From Alphaproteobacteria bacterium (GTDB lineage: Bacteria > Pseudomonadota > Alphaproteobacteria > RS24): 64,000 nucleotides of DNA. Below, in pieces: positions 17,773 through 27,164 of this stretch. The position numbers and the translations under genes are program-made. The stretch lies in contig JAQWIP010000102.1 in NCBI GenBank assembly GCA_029248825.1, forward strand, positions 62,001 to 126,000, given 5' to 3'. Numbering within the stretch: position 1 is the first letter of the stretch; every line of letters begins with the position of its first letter. The notes under the pieces are model-generated. The model did not search any database, was not told the origin of the DNA, and saw only the letters and a list, made by a program, of their open reading frames with translations.

Positions 17773-18678
17773 ATGACGCAAATTCAACCCGTATCGCTGG
17801 CTCCTGGCCTTTATATTGTTGCCACGCCCCTGGGCAATGTGCGCGACATTACTTTGCGCGCGCTCGATGTCTTGGCCTCGGCCGAAGCGATTTTATGCGA
17901 GGACACGCGCGTCTCGGGAAAATTGACCAGCCGCTATCAAATCCCCACGCGCCGGATTGCCTATCACGAGCATAATGCCGAAGCCATGCGGCCCAAAATT
18001 TTGGCGCGGCTGGAAAAAGGCGAGGCTTTGGCTTTGATTTCGGATGCGGGAACGCCGCTCATTTCCGACCCCGGCATGCCCTTGGTGCGCGCCGCGCGCG
18101 AGGCGGGTTATGATGTCTTTACCGTGCCTGGCGCCTCGGCACCCATTGCGGCTTTGTCGATATCGGGCATGGCCACCGACCGCTTTACCTTTGCAGGCTT
18201 CTTGCCCACCAAACAGGGCGCGCGCCGCCGCGCTTTGGCCGATTTGGGCAGCCAGTCCGGCACTTTGGCTTTGTTTGAAAGCGCCAAACGTGTGGACGCT
18301 TTGATAGACGACATCGAGGCCGAGCTGGGCGCGCGCGATATTTGTGTGGCGCGCGAGCTGACCAAGAAATTCGAAGAATTGATTTTCGGCACGCCCGAAA
18401 CCTTGCGCGCGATATTTGCCGAGACGCCGCCGCGCGGGGAACTGGTGGTGCTGATTGGTGCGGGCGTCAAAGCCGAATTGGGCGCGGCGGATGTCGACGC
18501 CATGTTAGAGGATGCTTTGGCCAGCATGAGCCGTCGCGATGCGGTGCAGGCCGTGGCGGAAATGACGGGTTTGAAACGAAAAGAAATATACGCCCGCGCC
18601 TTGTCGCTTGGCGCGCCGATTTCGGGCGACCTAAATAAAAATAACAAAAAGGAACCCGACGATGAGCCAGTCCCGTAA
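17773..18678 (+). CDS. rsmI: 16S rRNA 2'-O-ribose C1402 methyltransferase
   Basis: 301 residues, tetrapyrrole-methylase fold. Conserved: YIVATPLGNVRDITLRAL (14-31), EDTRVSGKL, the ISDAGTPLISDPG loop and the PGASAPIAALSISG loop that shape the SAM pocket. ATG at 17773 has TAGAGG upstream; the frame is open further upstream without support. The C-terminal tail is Lys/Asn-rich. It overlaps yraN by 17 bases. Confidence 0.96.
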   Translation: MTQIQPVSLAPGLYIVATPLGNVRDITLRALDVLASAEAILCEDTRVSGKLTSRYQIPTRRIAYHEHNAEAMRPKILARLEKGEALALISDAGTPLISDPGMPLVRAAREAGYDVFTVPGASAPIAALSISGMATDRFTFAGFLPTKQGARRRALADLGSQSGTLALFESAKRVDALIDDIEAELGARDICVARELTKKFEELIFGTPETLRAIFAETPPRGELVVLIGAGVKAELGAADVDAMLEDALASMSRRDAVQAVAEMTGLKRKEIYARALSLGAPISGDLNKNNKKEPDDEPVP

Positions 18679-19027
18679 ACGCCAATCGGATGCCGCGGGG
18701 CGGCGCGCCGAATTTTGCGGCTCGCTGGTGTTGCGGCTCAAAGGCTATCAAATTTTGCGCCGCAATTATCGTGTGGCCGTGGGCGAGATTGACGTGATTG
18801 CGCGGCGCGGAAAAACCTTGGCTTTTGTTGAAGTGAAATATCGCGCCGAGATAAGCGCCGCTCAAATTGCCGTTGGCGAGGCGCAATGGCGGCGCATCGA
18901 GCGCGCCGCCAGTAGTTTTGTCGGCAGCCATCGCACCTTGCAAGATAAGCTTTGGCGTTTTGATATTATCGCTTGTGCGCCGCGCGCATGGCCCAAACAT
19001 ATTGAAGATGCATGGCGCCCGCGCTAA
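18662..19027 (+). CDS. yraN: UPF0102 (YraN) nuclease-fold protein
   Basis: 121 residues. Restriction-endonuclease-like fold with the E-x-D...E-x-K pattern in GEIDVIARRGKTLAFVEVK. Function in vivo is not settled; the family sits next to rsmI in most proteobacteria, as here. AAGGA precedes the ATG, which lies inside the end of rsmI. Confidence 0.93.
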   Translation: MSQSRKRQSDAAGRRAEFCGSLVLRLKGYQILRRNYRVAVGEIDVIARRGKTLAFVEVKYRAEISAAQIAVGEAQWRRIERAASSFVGSHRTLQDKLWRFDIIACAPRAWPKHIEDAWRPR

Positions 19028-19067
19028 ACATAAAGCGCACGCGCGCGTTTGGTTTGAGGAGCCGTTT

Positions 19068-20021
19068 ATGGCACAGGGAAAAACATTGAAAATTGGCGTC
19101 CAAATGGACCCGATTGGCGATATTGATATTGTCGGCGACACCAGCTTTGCTTTGGCTTTAGAGGCGCAAAGCCGCGGCCATTCGCTGTTTTATTATGAGC
19201 CCGACCGCCTAAGCATGCGCGATGGTCTGGTAAGCGCGGCCATTCAGAGTTTGCAACTGGCCGATGTTGCCGGCGCGCATTTCGAGTTGGGCGCGCCCGT
19301 GGTGACGGATTTGCGCGAGCTGGATGTCATTTTAATGCGCCAAGACCCGCCCTTCGATATGCATTATATTTCGGCCACGCATTTTCTCGAGCGATTGCAG
19401 CCCGATGTTTTGGTGGTCAATGATCCGGCTTCGGTTCGCAATGCGCCGGAGAAAATTTTCCCCGTCGAATTTGAGGGGCTTTTGCCGCCAACGTTAATGA
19501 CCCGCGACCGCGCCGCTTTAGAAGCGTTTCGAGCCGAGTTCGGCGATGTGATTTTAAAGCCACTCTTTGGCAATGGTGGCGCGGGCGTGTTTCGGTTGCG
19601 CAAAGAAGATGAAAACTTCGGCTCGATGGTCGACATGTTTATGGCCGAGCGCGAACCGATTATCGCGCAGCAATATTTGCCCGATGTTCGCGCCGGCGAT
19701 AAGCGGGTGATTTTGGTCGAGGGCGAAGCGGTCGGTGCGCTCAATCGCGTGCCAGCCCCGGGGGATGCGCGCGCCAATGTGCATGTCGGCGGCACGCCGG
19801 AAGCGGCGGGTCTGAGCGAGCGCGACTATGAAATCGCGGCGCAAATCGGCCCTCGGCTGAAGCAGATGGGGATTATTTTTGCGGGCATTGATATTATCGG
19901 CGATTATTTGACTGAAATTAACGTCACCTCGCCGACTTGCGTGCGCGAGATTAAGGCCTTTGGCGGGCCGGATATTGCCGCGATGATTTTGGATGCGATT
20001 GAAGCGCGTATTGCGCGTTAG
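19068..20021 (+). CDS. gshB: glutathione synthetase
   Basis: 317 residues, ATP-grasp enzyme that joins gamma-glutamylcysteine and glycine. Visible: VQMDPIGDIDIVGDTSFAL at the N-terminus, the glycine-rich ATP lid KPLFGNGGAGVFR, and the metal-site INVTSPTCVREI near the C-terminus. Start at ATG 19068 with GAGGAG upstream. Third gene after rsmI and yraN. Confidence 0.98.
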   Translation: MAQGKTLKIGVQMDPIGDIDIVGDTSFALALEAQSRGHSLFYYEPDRLSMRDGLVSAAIQSLQLADVAGAHFELGAPVVTDLRELDVILMRQDPPFDMHYISATHFLERLQPDVLVVNDPASVRNAPEKIFPVEFEGLLPPTLMTRDRAALEAFRAEFGDVILKPLFGNGGAGVFRLRKEDENFGSMVDMFMAEREPIIAQQYLPDVRAGDKRVILVEGEAVGALNRVPAPGDARANVHVGGTPEAAGLSERDYEIAAQIGPRLKQMGIIFAGIDIIGDYLTEINVTSPTCVREIKAFGGPDIAAMILDAIEARIAR

Positions 20022-20027
20022 GCGCTC

Positions 20028-20288
20028 CTAATTGGCTTTTTTGTAAATTTCTTGGCGCTCGAGCGAGGCGATGGAAATCGTGCGAACCCGCCCCGTGGCC
20101 TCATTGGTTAGGCGCGCGTGGGGCAGCTCGTTAAAAGTCGTTAAAGCCGAAACCGTCCATTGGCTTTGCACATTCTCTTGGCTCGCGCTAGGCAGCTCTC
20201 CCAAGGATATGGACATTCTTTTCTTGTTGACCGACGCTTCGATGAACACATCTCCCGGCTGCACGCTGACACGTCTTGATCTAAACAT
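20028..20288 (-). CDS. small protein of unknown function
   Basis: 86 residues, no family recognised. It has no signal peptide, no membrane segment and no cysteine. The alternation of hydrophobic and polar residues (GDVFIEASV, RMSISLGEL, ARLTNEATGRVRTISIASL) suggests a small beta-rich domain. Evidence that it is real: GAGG 7 bases before the ATG, a plausible promoter 22-50 bases upstream, codon use like its neighbours, and it fills the gshB/comM gap with only 6 bases to the convergent gshB stop. Confidence 0.65.
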   Translation of the reverse strand: MFRSRRVSVQPGDVFIEASVNKKRMSISLGELPSASQENVQSQWTVSALTTFNELPHARLTNEATGRVRTISIASLERQEIYKKAN

Positions 20289-20309
20289 AACTCAACCTCA
20301 CACTCCGTT

Positions 20310-20338
20310 TATTTACACCTGCAATTTGCATCACGCAA
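20310..20338 (-). promoter_or_regulatory. putative promoter of the orphan small gene
   Basis: On the minus strand TTGCGT at 20338-20333, a 17-base spacer and TAAATA at 20315-20310, about 22 bases upstream of the ATG. The 121-base gap to comM also holds a palindrome in this spacer; the comM promoter is not clear. Confidence 0.45.
20320..20330. promoter_or_regulatory. palindrome, operator candidate
   Basis: TGCAA-T-TTGCA is a perfect 11-base palindrome lying between the -35 and -10 elements of the small-gene promoter. An overlapping second inverted repeat, TTGC-ATCAC-GCAA (20326-20338), continues into the -35. The position is what a repressor site would use; the regulator is unknown. Confidence 0.35.
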
Positions 20339-20409
20339 GGCTTGGCTTGTGAGCGGCAGGTTTATTCCCTAAGCTTGGTTTCATCTTTGACCCATAAAAA
20401 GAAAAAAAC

Positions 20410-21918
20410 ATGGTTGCTCATATAAAGACAATTGCCTTTCAAGGCGACGAAGCTTTGCCGATTGATGTGCAAGTGCATTTGGCGCCCGGTCAAAATGCTT
20501 TCACAGTGGTTGGCCTGCCCGATAAATCGGTGGCGGAAAGCCGCGAGCGAGTGCGCGCCGCCCTCAGTGCCATGGGGTTGGCTTTGCCCTATGACCGCAT
20601 CACCATCAACTTATCGCCCGCCGATCTGCCCAAAGAAGGCAGCCATTATGATATGCCGATTGCCCTTGGTTTGCTGGTCGCCATGGGGGTGTTGCCGCAA
20701 GACCACATCCTCGATTTTTATGTCATGGGCGAGCTGGGGTTAGATGGCGCCTGCATCGGCGTGCCAGGCGCTTTGCCTGCCGCCATGGCTACCCTCGAGT
20801 TGGGTCTGGGGCTTATTTGCCCCGCGCAATGTGGGCCCGAAGCGGCTTGGTCGGGTCTGGCCGCGCCCGATAAGCCGGGCATATTGGCGGCCGCGCATTT
20901 GCTGGAGGTGCTCAATCATTTGCGCGGCACGCAGCTTTTGCACCCGCCCAAAATAGACCGCCAAACGCGTCCCCCAAAACATCCCGATATGGCCGATGTG
21001 CGCGGCCAACCGCAAGCTCGACTGGCTTTGGAAGTGGCGGCTTCGGGCGGGCATAACCTGTTGATGAACGGCCCACCAGGGGCTGGCAAATCGATGTTGG
21101 CCGCGCGCTTGCCCGGCCTCTTGCCAGAATTGCAATCGCGCGAACGCCTTGAGGTGTCGGTTATCGAAAGCCTGTCGAGCCCGCGCGGTGGCATTCGCTT
21201 GGCCGACCAACGCCCGTTTCGGGCGCCGCATAATTCGGCCAGTATGGCGGCGCTCATCGGCGGCGGCCGCCAAGCCAAACCGGGCGAAATATCTTTGGCG
21301 CATTGCGGGGTTTTATTTCTCGATGAATTGCCTGAGTTCTCGCGCCAAGCGCTCGACGCTTTGCGCCAACCCATCGAGACGGGTCGCGTCGAGGTGGCGC
21401 GCGCCGAAGCCCATATTGCCTATAATGCCAATTTTCAATTGATTGGCGCCATGAACCCGTGTCGCTGTGGCCATGCGGATGACCCCGACCTTGCTTGCCA
21501 TCGTTTGCCCCTATGTCGGCAAGAATATCTGAGCAAAATTTCAGGCCCTTTGTTCGACCGGTTTGATATTCGCATCGACGTGCCGCCGGTGGCTTTATCG
21601 AGCATGATGAGCGAAGAAAAAGGCGAGCCGAGCGCGGCGATTGTCGAGCGGGTCACGGCGGCGCAAAACCGACAATATGCGCGCCAAGACTGTTTGAACG
21701 TGCGCCTCGATGGCGACCGTTTGCGCGAGCTGGCCAGTCCAGATGCGGCGGGTCAAAAACTACTCGATGCGATTATTGAAGATGGTCGGATGACCGCGCG
21801 CGGTTTCAACCGCGTGTTGCGGGTGGCGCGCACGCTGGCCGATTTGCAAGCGCGCGATATCTCGGGCGTCACCGATATCGCCACCGCCTTGACGTGGCGC
21901 GGCGTTTCGCTGTCGTGA
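20410..21918 (+). CDS. comM: YifB/ComM-family Mg-chelatase-like AAA+ ATPase
   Basis: 502 residues. N-terminal lon-protease-like fold, then an AAA+ domain with Walker A GPPGAGKS near 221-228 and Walker B LFLDELPEF near 301, the zinc-like cysteines in NPCRCG...CHRLPLC and a C-terminal Mg_chelatase_C helix bundle (RGFNRVLRVARTLADL). ComM is a branch-migration helicase in natural transformation of some bacteria; presence here does not prove competence. No clear ribosome-binding site precedes the ATG. Confidence 0.93.
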   Translation: MVAHIKTIAFQGDEALPIDVQVHLAPGQNAFTVVGLPDKSVAESRERVRAALSAMGLALPYDRITINLSPADLPKEGSHYDMPIALGLLVAMGVLPQDHILDFYVMGELGLDGACIGVPGALPAAMATLELGLGLICPAQCGPEAAWSGLAAPDKPGILAAAHLLEVLNHLRGTQLLHPPKIDRQTRPPKHPDMADVRGQPQARLALEVAASGGHNLLMNGPPGAGKSMLAARLPGLLPELQSRERLEVSVIESLSSPRGGIRLADQRPFRAPHNSASMAALIGGGRQAKPGEISLAHCGVLFLDELPEFSRQALDALRQPIETGRVEVARAEAHIAYNANFQLIGAMNPCRCGHADDPDLACHRLPLCRQEYLSKISGPLFDRFDIRIDVPPVALSSMMSEEKGEPSAAIVERVTAAQNRQYARQDCLNVRLDGDRLRELASPDAAGQKLLDAIIEDGRMTARGFNRVLRVARTLADLQARDISGVTDIATALTWRGVSLS

Positions 21919-21925
21919 CGCGTGG

Positions 21926-24196
21926 CTAGATTTTTTCCAACCCATAGCCAGCAATTGCGGCCATGTTCAAAACTTCCGTCGAGGTCGCGCCAATCCGTGC
22001 GATTTGCACCGGATGCTCGAGGCCTACCAAAATCGGGCCAATCAACGTAGCGCCGCCTAGCTCTTCCAACATTTTGGTCGAGATAGAGGCCGAGTGAATG
22101 GCCGGCATAACCAAAACATTGGCTGGCTCGCTTAGGCGGTTGAACGGATAGCGCATCATGGCTTCGCGGTTCAAGGCGACATCGGCCGCCATTTCGCCTT
22201 CATATTCAAAGTCGACTTTGCGCTCATCGAGCAAGCGAACGGCTTCGCGCACATAGACCGAGCGGTCGCCTTCGGGGTGGCCGAAAGTCGAATAGGCCAA
22301 CATGGCGACGCGTGGCTCATGGCCGAGCGCGCGCGCGGTGGCGGCGGTTTGCGTGGCAATATCGGCCAGCTCTTCGCTGCTTGGCATATCGATAACATTG
22401 GTATCCGACACGAGAACGGTGCGTCCGCCGCGCGCGATGAGCATGGAAATACCCATGACGCGTTGGTTGGCGCGCGGTTCGATGACTTGGCTAATCTCTT
22501 CCAAAATAGAAGAATAAGAGCGCGTGACGCCTGTGACCATGGCATCGCCATCGCCTTGCGCCAGCGCGCAGGCGCCGAAAATATTGCGGTCATTGGCCAC
22601 CATGCGCTGGCAATCATTATAGAGTTTGCCGTGGCGTTGCAGGCGCGAATATAAGAAGTCCGCATAGGTTTCAATTTTTCCAGACGTGCGCGTGTCGCGA
22701 ATTTCAATATCGTCGCGTCCCTCAAGCCCCAGTTGAGCCATATTGGCGCGCACAATTTCTTGCGTGCCAACCAGAATAGGCTCGCCCAAGCCACTGTCTT
22801 TATAAGCAATGGCGGCGCGGATAACTTGTTCTTGCTCGCCTTCGGCAAAAATCATCCGTTTGGCGTTTTGCTTCGATTTATTCATGATGATTTGCAGCGA
22901 GCTGGCCGCCGGATCAAGGCGCGCTTTCAAGCGCTCCTGATAGTTTTCCAAATCCACAATCGGCGCCCGTGCAACGCCGCTATCCATGGCGGCACGCGCC
23001 ACGGCTGGCGGAATGACGCTGATGAGGCGCGGGTCAAATGGCACAGGGATAATATAGCGCGGGCCAAAACGCGGCCGCTCGCCTTGATAGGCGGCCGCCA
23101 CTTCATCTGGCACATCTTCGCGCGCCAACATGGCCAGCGCTTCAGCGCAGGCAATTTTCATCTCGTCGTTAATCGTCTTGGCCCGAACATCGAGCGCGCC
23201 ACGGAAAATATACGGAAAGCCCAAAACATTATTCACTTGGTTGGGATAATCCGAACGACCGGTCGCCATGATGGCGTCATCGCGAATATCGGCGACTTCT
23301 TCGGGCGTAATCTCCGGGTCGGGATTGGCCATGGCAAAGATAATCGGATTGGGCGCCATAGCGGCGACCATGTCTTTGGTCACCGCGCCTTTGACCGAGA
23401 GGCCGAGGAACACATCGGCATCGGTCATCGCGTCTTCTAGCGAGCGCGATTTCGTATTGACCGCATGGGCAGATTTCCACTGGTTCATACCCTCTTTGCG
23501 GCCTTGATAAATCACCCCTTTGGTGTCGCATAGAACGGCATTTTCATGCGGCAGACCCATGGCTTTAATCAGCTCAAGGCAAGCAATGCCAGCCGAGCCC
23601 GCGCCATTGACGCAGACTTTAATGTCTTTGATATCGCGCCCTGTCAGGTGCAGCGCATTGATGAGACCGGCGGCGCAAATAATCGCCGTGCCGTGTTGGT
23701 CGTCATGGAAGACGGGAATATCCATCAGCTCGCGCAATTGCTGCTCGATGATAAAACAATCGGGCGCCTTAATGTCTTCCAGATTGATACCGCCAAAGCT
23801 TGGCCCCAAATGTTTGACCGCATCGACAAAAGCGGTTGGGTCTTCGGTGTCGAGTTCCAAATCAATCGAGTCGACATCGGCAAACCGTTTGAACAAAACC
23901 GCCTTGCCTTCCATAACCGGCTTCGAGGCCAGCGCGCCCAAATTGCCCAAACCCAGAATAGCTGTGCCATTGGAGATAACCGCAACCATATTGCCGCGCG
24001 AAGTATAATCATAAGACGCGTCAGGGTTGTCTGCGATGGCTTGCACGGGAATGGCCACGCCTGGCGAATAGGCAAGCGAGAGATCGCGTTGCGTTGCCAT
24101 CGGCTTGGTCGGCGAAATTTCTAATTTGCCGGGCTTGCCACGGGAGTGAAAGCGCAGGGCTTCCGCATCGGTAAAAGTTTTATCTGTATCGGTCAT
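21926..24196 (-). CDS. maeB: NADP-dependent malic enzyme with phosphotransacetylase-like domain
   Basis: 756 residues, the large MaeB form. Residues 1-430 are the malic enzyme: SPGVAIP, the catalytic FHDDQHGTAI and NAD(P)-binding NGAGSAGIACLEL. Residues about 440-756 resemble phosphotransacetylase (GEQEQVIRAA, VMPAIHSASISTKMLEELGGATLIGP); in this family the domain is regulatory, binding acyl-CoA, not catalytic. Converts malate to pyruvate and CO2. Convergent with comM (7-base gap) and divergent from mutS. Confidence 0.97.
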   Translation of the reverse strand: MTDTDKTFTDAEALRFHSRGKPGKLEISPTKPMATQRDLSLAYSPGVAIPVQAIADNPDASYDYTSRGNMVAVISNGTAILGLGNLGALASKPVMEGKAVLFKRFADVDSIDLELDTEDPTAFVDAVKHLGPSFGGINLEDIKAPDCFIIEQQLRELMDIPVFHDDQHGTAIICAAGLINALHLTGRDIKDIKVCVNGAGSAGIACLELIKAMGLPHENAVLCDTKGVIYQGRKEGMNQWKSAHAVNTKSRSLEDAMTDADVFLGLSVKGAVTKDMVAAMAPNPIIFAMANPDPEITPEEVADIRDDAIMATGRSDYPNQVNNVLGFPYIFRGALDVRAKTINDEMKIACAEALAMLAREDVPDEVAAAYQGERPRFGPRYIIPVPFDPRLISVIPPAVARAAMDSGVARAPIVDLENYQERLKARLDPAASSLQIIMNKSKQNAKRMIFAEGEQEQVIRAAIAYKDSGLGEPILVGTQEIVRANMAQLGLEGRDDIEIRDTRTSGKIETYADFLYSRLQRHGKLYNDCQRMVANDRNIFGACALAQGDGDAMVTGVTRSYSSILEEISQVIEPRANQRVMGISMLIARGGRTVLVSDTNVIDMPSSEELADIATQTAATARALGHEPRVAMLAYSTFGHPEGDRSVYVREAVRLLDERKVDFEYEGEMAADVALNREAMMRYPFNRLSEPANVLVMPAIHSASISTKMLEELGGATLIGPILVGLEHPVQIARIGATSTEVLNMAAIAGYGLEKI

Positions 24197-24372
24197 CTTC
24201 TATCCACTTTCGCAAGGGTTTCGCTCGTTTTAGGGCTTCTATGGGGCAAAGACAAGGCGAAAGCCGCGGGTATCGCTAGGACGAGGTCAAAAAGGACAAG
24301 AAATTCAACAGGTTTTTGCCCGCGCACGCATATCTAGGCTGGTTTGGGGCGCGGGCTTTGCTAAACTAAGCC

Positions 24373-27096
24373 ATGTCTTTGCCTCCAAACTCAACGCCCG
24401 ATAAGGCTTCTCCTGCCCCGCCAACCCCGATGATGGCGCAATATTTAGAGATAAAAGCCAGTCATCCAGACGCGCTTTTATTCTATCGTATGGGCGATTT
24501 CTACGAGCTGTTTTTCGACGATGCGATAGAGGCGGCGCAAGCCCTAGAGATTACCCTGACCCATCGCGGCAAGCATTTGGGCAACAATATCCCGATGTGC
24601 GGCGTGCCGTATCATGCCAGCGAGGGCTATTTGCAACGCCTCATTCGGGCGGGCTATCGGGTGGCGATTTGCGAGCAAACCGAAGACCCCGCCGAGGCGA
24701 AAAAACGCGGCGCCAAATCTGTGGTGCGGCGCGAAGTGGTGCGTTTGGTAACCGCCGGCACTTTGTCGGAGGACGCGCTGCTGGAGGCGCGGCAAAATAA
24801 TTTTCTCGCCGCGCCAGTTTGCGTCGGCGCCACGCATTGGGCGATGGCTTGGCTGGATATGTCGACGGGAGAGTTTTGTGTGGCAACGCTCAACCAAGAT
24901 GATTTGCCCGCAAGCCTTGCGCGCATTGGCCCGCGCGAATTGGTTTGGTCTGCGCATTTGGAGGCGCATCTGGGCGCATCGCTCGACGATAGTATCCGCG
25001 ATGCGATGATGCGCTCGCCGGTTGCGGATATAAGTTCGCATCAAGCGGTCGATATTTTGACCCAGCGCTTTGGCGCCTCTGTGGTCGATGGGTTGGGCGC
25101 GCCCGAAGACAGCGCCGCGCGCGCGGCGCGTCTGGCTTGCGCCACGCTGGTTCATTATCTCGATGCCACGCAATTTGGCCTTCAGGTGAATTTGCAACCG
25201 CCGCGCCTAGAGCGCGATACGCATTTAATGGGTATCGATGCCGCCACGCGCACTAATTTAGAGCTAACCCGCACGCTGACCGGCGAGACCAAGGGCAGTC
25301 TGCTGGCCAGTATCGACGAGACGGTAACGGCCCCCGGCGCGCGTTTGTTAAGCTCGCGCTTGGCCGCGCCGTTGACCGACCGGCGCGCGATTGAGCAACG
25401 GTTGGCGGGGGTCAATGAATTGGCAGGGGCGCATGATTTGCGCGGGGATGTGCGTGCCGCGCTCAAGCCGGTGCCAGATATGGCGCGCGCGCTGTCGCGC
25501 CTTGCCATGCAGCGCGGGGGCCCGCGCGATGTTTTGGCTTTGGCCAAAGGGTTGGAAGGCGCGCATCAAATTCAAGCGCTCTTGCTGGAGGCTTCGGTTG
25601 AGGCGCGCGAATTGCAAACCCAAAGCGAGCAATTATCCGTGGCCGAGCCGCAGGTGTCGGCTTTGCGCGAGCTATTGGCCACTAGTTTGGAAGCGCAGCC
25701 GCCGATGCTGGCGCGCGATGGCGGCTTTGTAAAATCGGGCTATCACGAGGGGCTGGATGAGGCGCGCCGATTGCGCGATGAGGGACGCCGCGTCATCGCC
25801 GCCTTGCAGCAAGAATATGCCGATGAGACGGGCATTAAGGCGCTGAAAGTCAAACATAATGGCGTGCTGGGCTATCATATTGATGTGCCAGCCGCACATG
25901 GCGATACCTTAATGGCGCCGCCGTTTAACGAACAATTTATCCATCGCCAAACCTTGGCCAGTTCGGTGCGGTTCTCGACCCAAAGGCTGGCCGATTTGGC
26001 GGGCGATATTTCGCGCGCGGGCGAAACGGCTTTGGCTTTGGAGCTGGAAATATTCGCGCAAATTTGCACCGCTTGTTTGGAGGCCAGTGCCGCGCTAGAG
26101 GCGCGCGCGCAAAGTCTGGCGGTGCTGGATGTCACCGCCGCGCTGGCTGAATTGGCGGTCACGCGAAATTGGAACGCGCCATTGCTTTTCGAGGACACAC
26201 GCTTTCGCATTGAGGGGGGGCGTCATCCGGTCGTCGAAGCGGCGCTGCGCCAAGAGGCCAAAAGTTTCATCGCCAATTCCTGCACGCTCGATGCCAGCGC
26301 TGAAACCGCGCCGCGCCTAACGCTGCTGACCGGCCCCAATATGGCGGGTAAATCGACTTATTTGCGCCAAAACGCGCTGATTGCCATTCTCGCGCAAATG
26401 GGCAGTTTTGTGCCAGCCGCAGAAGCTGAAATAGGCTTGGTCGACCGCGTCTTCTCGCGCGTTGGCGCGGCCGATGATTTGGCGCGCGGGCGTTCGACTT
26501 TCATGGTCGAGATGGTCGAGACGGCGGCGATTTTAACCCAAAGCGGCCCGCGCGCTTTGGTCATTCTGGATGAGATTGGCCGTGGCACGGCAACGTTTGA
26601 TGGCCTGTCGATTGCTTGGGCGGCGGTAGAATATTTGCACGACCAAGTGGGCTGTCGCGCTTTATTCGCCACCCATTACCATGAGCTGACGGCGCTGCAA
26701 GAGCGCCTCGATGGCTTGGCCAATACGTCCATGCAAGTGCGCGAACATGATGGCAGCTTGGTATTTCTGCACGAAGTTGGCGCCGGCGCGGCGGACCGGT
26801 CTTACGGCATTCATGTCGCCGAATTGGCCGGATTGCCCGATGCGGTGACCGAGCGCGCCCGACAAGTTTTGGCGCAATTGGAAGACAGCAAAGAAGCCGA
26901 AGGCGCCACGCCGATGCTGGATAATCTGCCGCTATTTGCCAGCCCCCCCACGGCGGAGAAAGCGCGCGCGAAAGACAATCCGGTTTGGCAAGCGTTGGAG
27001 ACGCTCGACCCCGATAGGCTAAGCCCGCGCGAGGCGCTTGATTATGTCTATCATTTGCACGCGCTTAAAGCGGCGTCCGACAAGGAAAAGCCTTAG
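24373..27096 (+). CDS. mutS: DNA mismatch repair protein MutS
   Basis: 907 residues. Mismatch-reading F43-Y-E45 in MGDFYELFF; core and clamp domains; ATPase with Walker A GPNMAGKST near 654-662, Walker B LVILDEIGRGT and ATHYHELT. The first 20 residues are Pro-rich and the motif could also start at Met20. No Shine-Dalgarno is seen before the ATG, and a TAAACT box ends only 5 bases upstream. The 176-base gap to maeB holds both promoters and nothing else I can name. Confidence 0.97.
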   Translation: MSLPPNSTPDKASPAPPTPMMAQYLEIKASHPDALLFYRMGDFYELFFDDAIEAAQALEITLTHRGKHLGNNIPMCGVPYHASEGYLQRLIRAGYRVAICEQTEDPAEAKKRGAKSVVRREVVRLVTAGTLSEDALLEARQNNFLAAPVCVGATHWAMAWLDMSTGEFCVATLNQDDLPASLARIGPRELVWSAHLEAHLGASLDDSIRDAMMRSPVADISSHQAVDILTQRFGASVVDGLGAPEDSAARAARLACATLVHYLDATQFGLQVNLQPPRLERDTHLMGIDAATRTNLELTRTLTGETKGSLLASIDETVTAPGARLLSSRLAAPLTDRRAIEQRLAGVNELAGAHDLRGDVRAALKPVPDMARALSRLAMQRGGPRDVLALAKGLEGAHQIQALLLEASVEARELQTQSEQLSVAEPQVSALRELLATSLEAQPPMLARDGGFVKSGYHEGLDEARRLRDEGRRVIAALQQEYADETGIKALKVKHNGVLGYHIDVPAAHGDTLMAPPFNEQFIHRQTLASSVRFSTQRLADLAGDISRAGETALALELEIFAQICTACLEASAALEARAQSLAVLDVTAALAELAVTRNWNAPLLFEDTRFRIEGGRHPVVEAALRQEAKSFIANSCTLDASAETAPRLTLLTGPNMAGKSTYLRQNALIAILAQMGSFVPAAEAEIGLVDRVFSRVGAADDLARGRSTFMVEMVETAAILTQSGPRALVILDEIGRGTATFDGLSIAWAAVEYLHDQVGCRALFATHYHELTALQERLDGLANTSMQVREHDGSLVFLHEVGAGAADRSYGIHVAELAGLPDAVTERARQVLAQLEDSKEAEGATPMLDNLPLFASPPTAEKARAKDNPVWQALETLDPDRLSPREALDYVYHLHALKAASDKEKP

Positions 27097-27164
27097 AGGG
27101 TTTGCTCTTGTAAGGCGCCATGCTTTGGCCGCAAAATATGCTATAACCACACCCAAGGAGTTTC

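Noticed and set aside
18867..19067. Upstream extension of gshB inside yraN
   Set aside because: The frame is open, but GAGGAG and the conserved N-terminus place the start at 19068.
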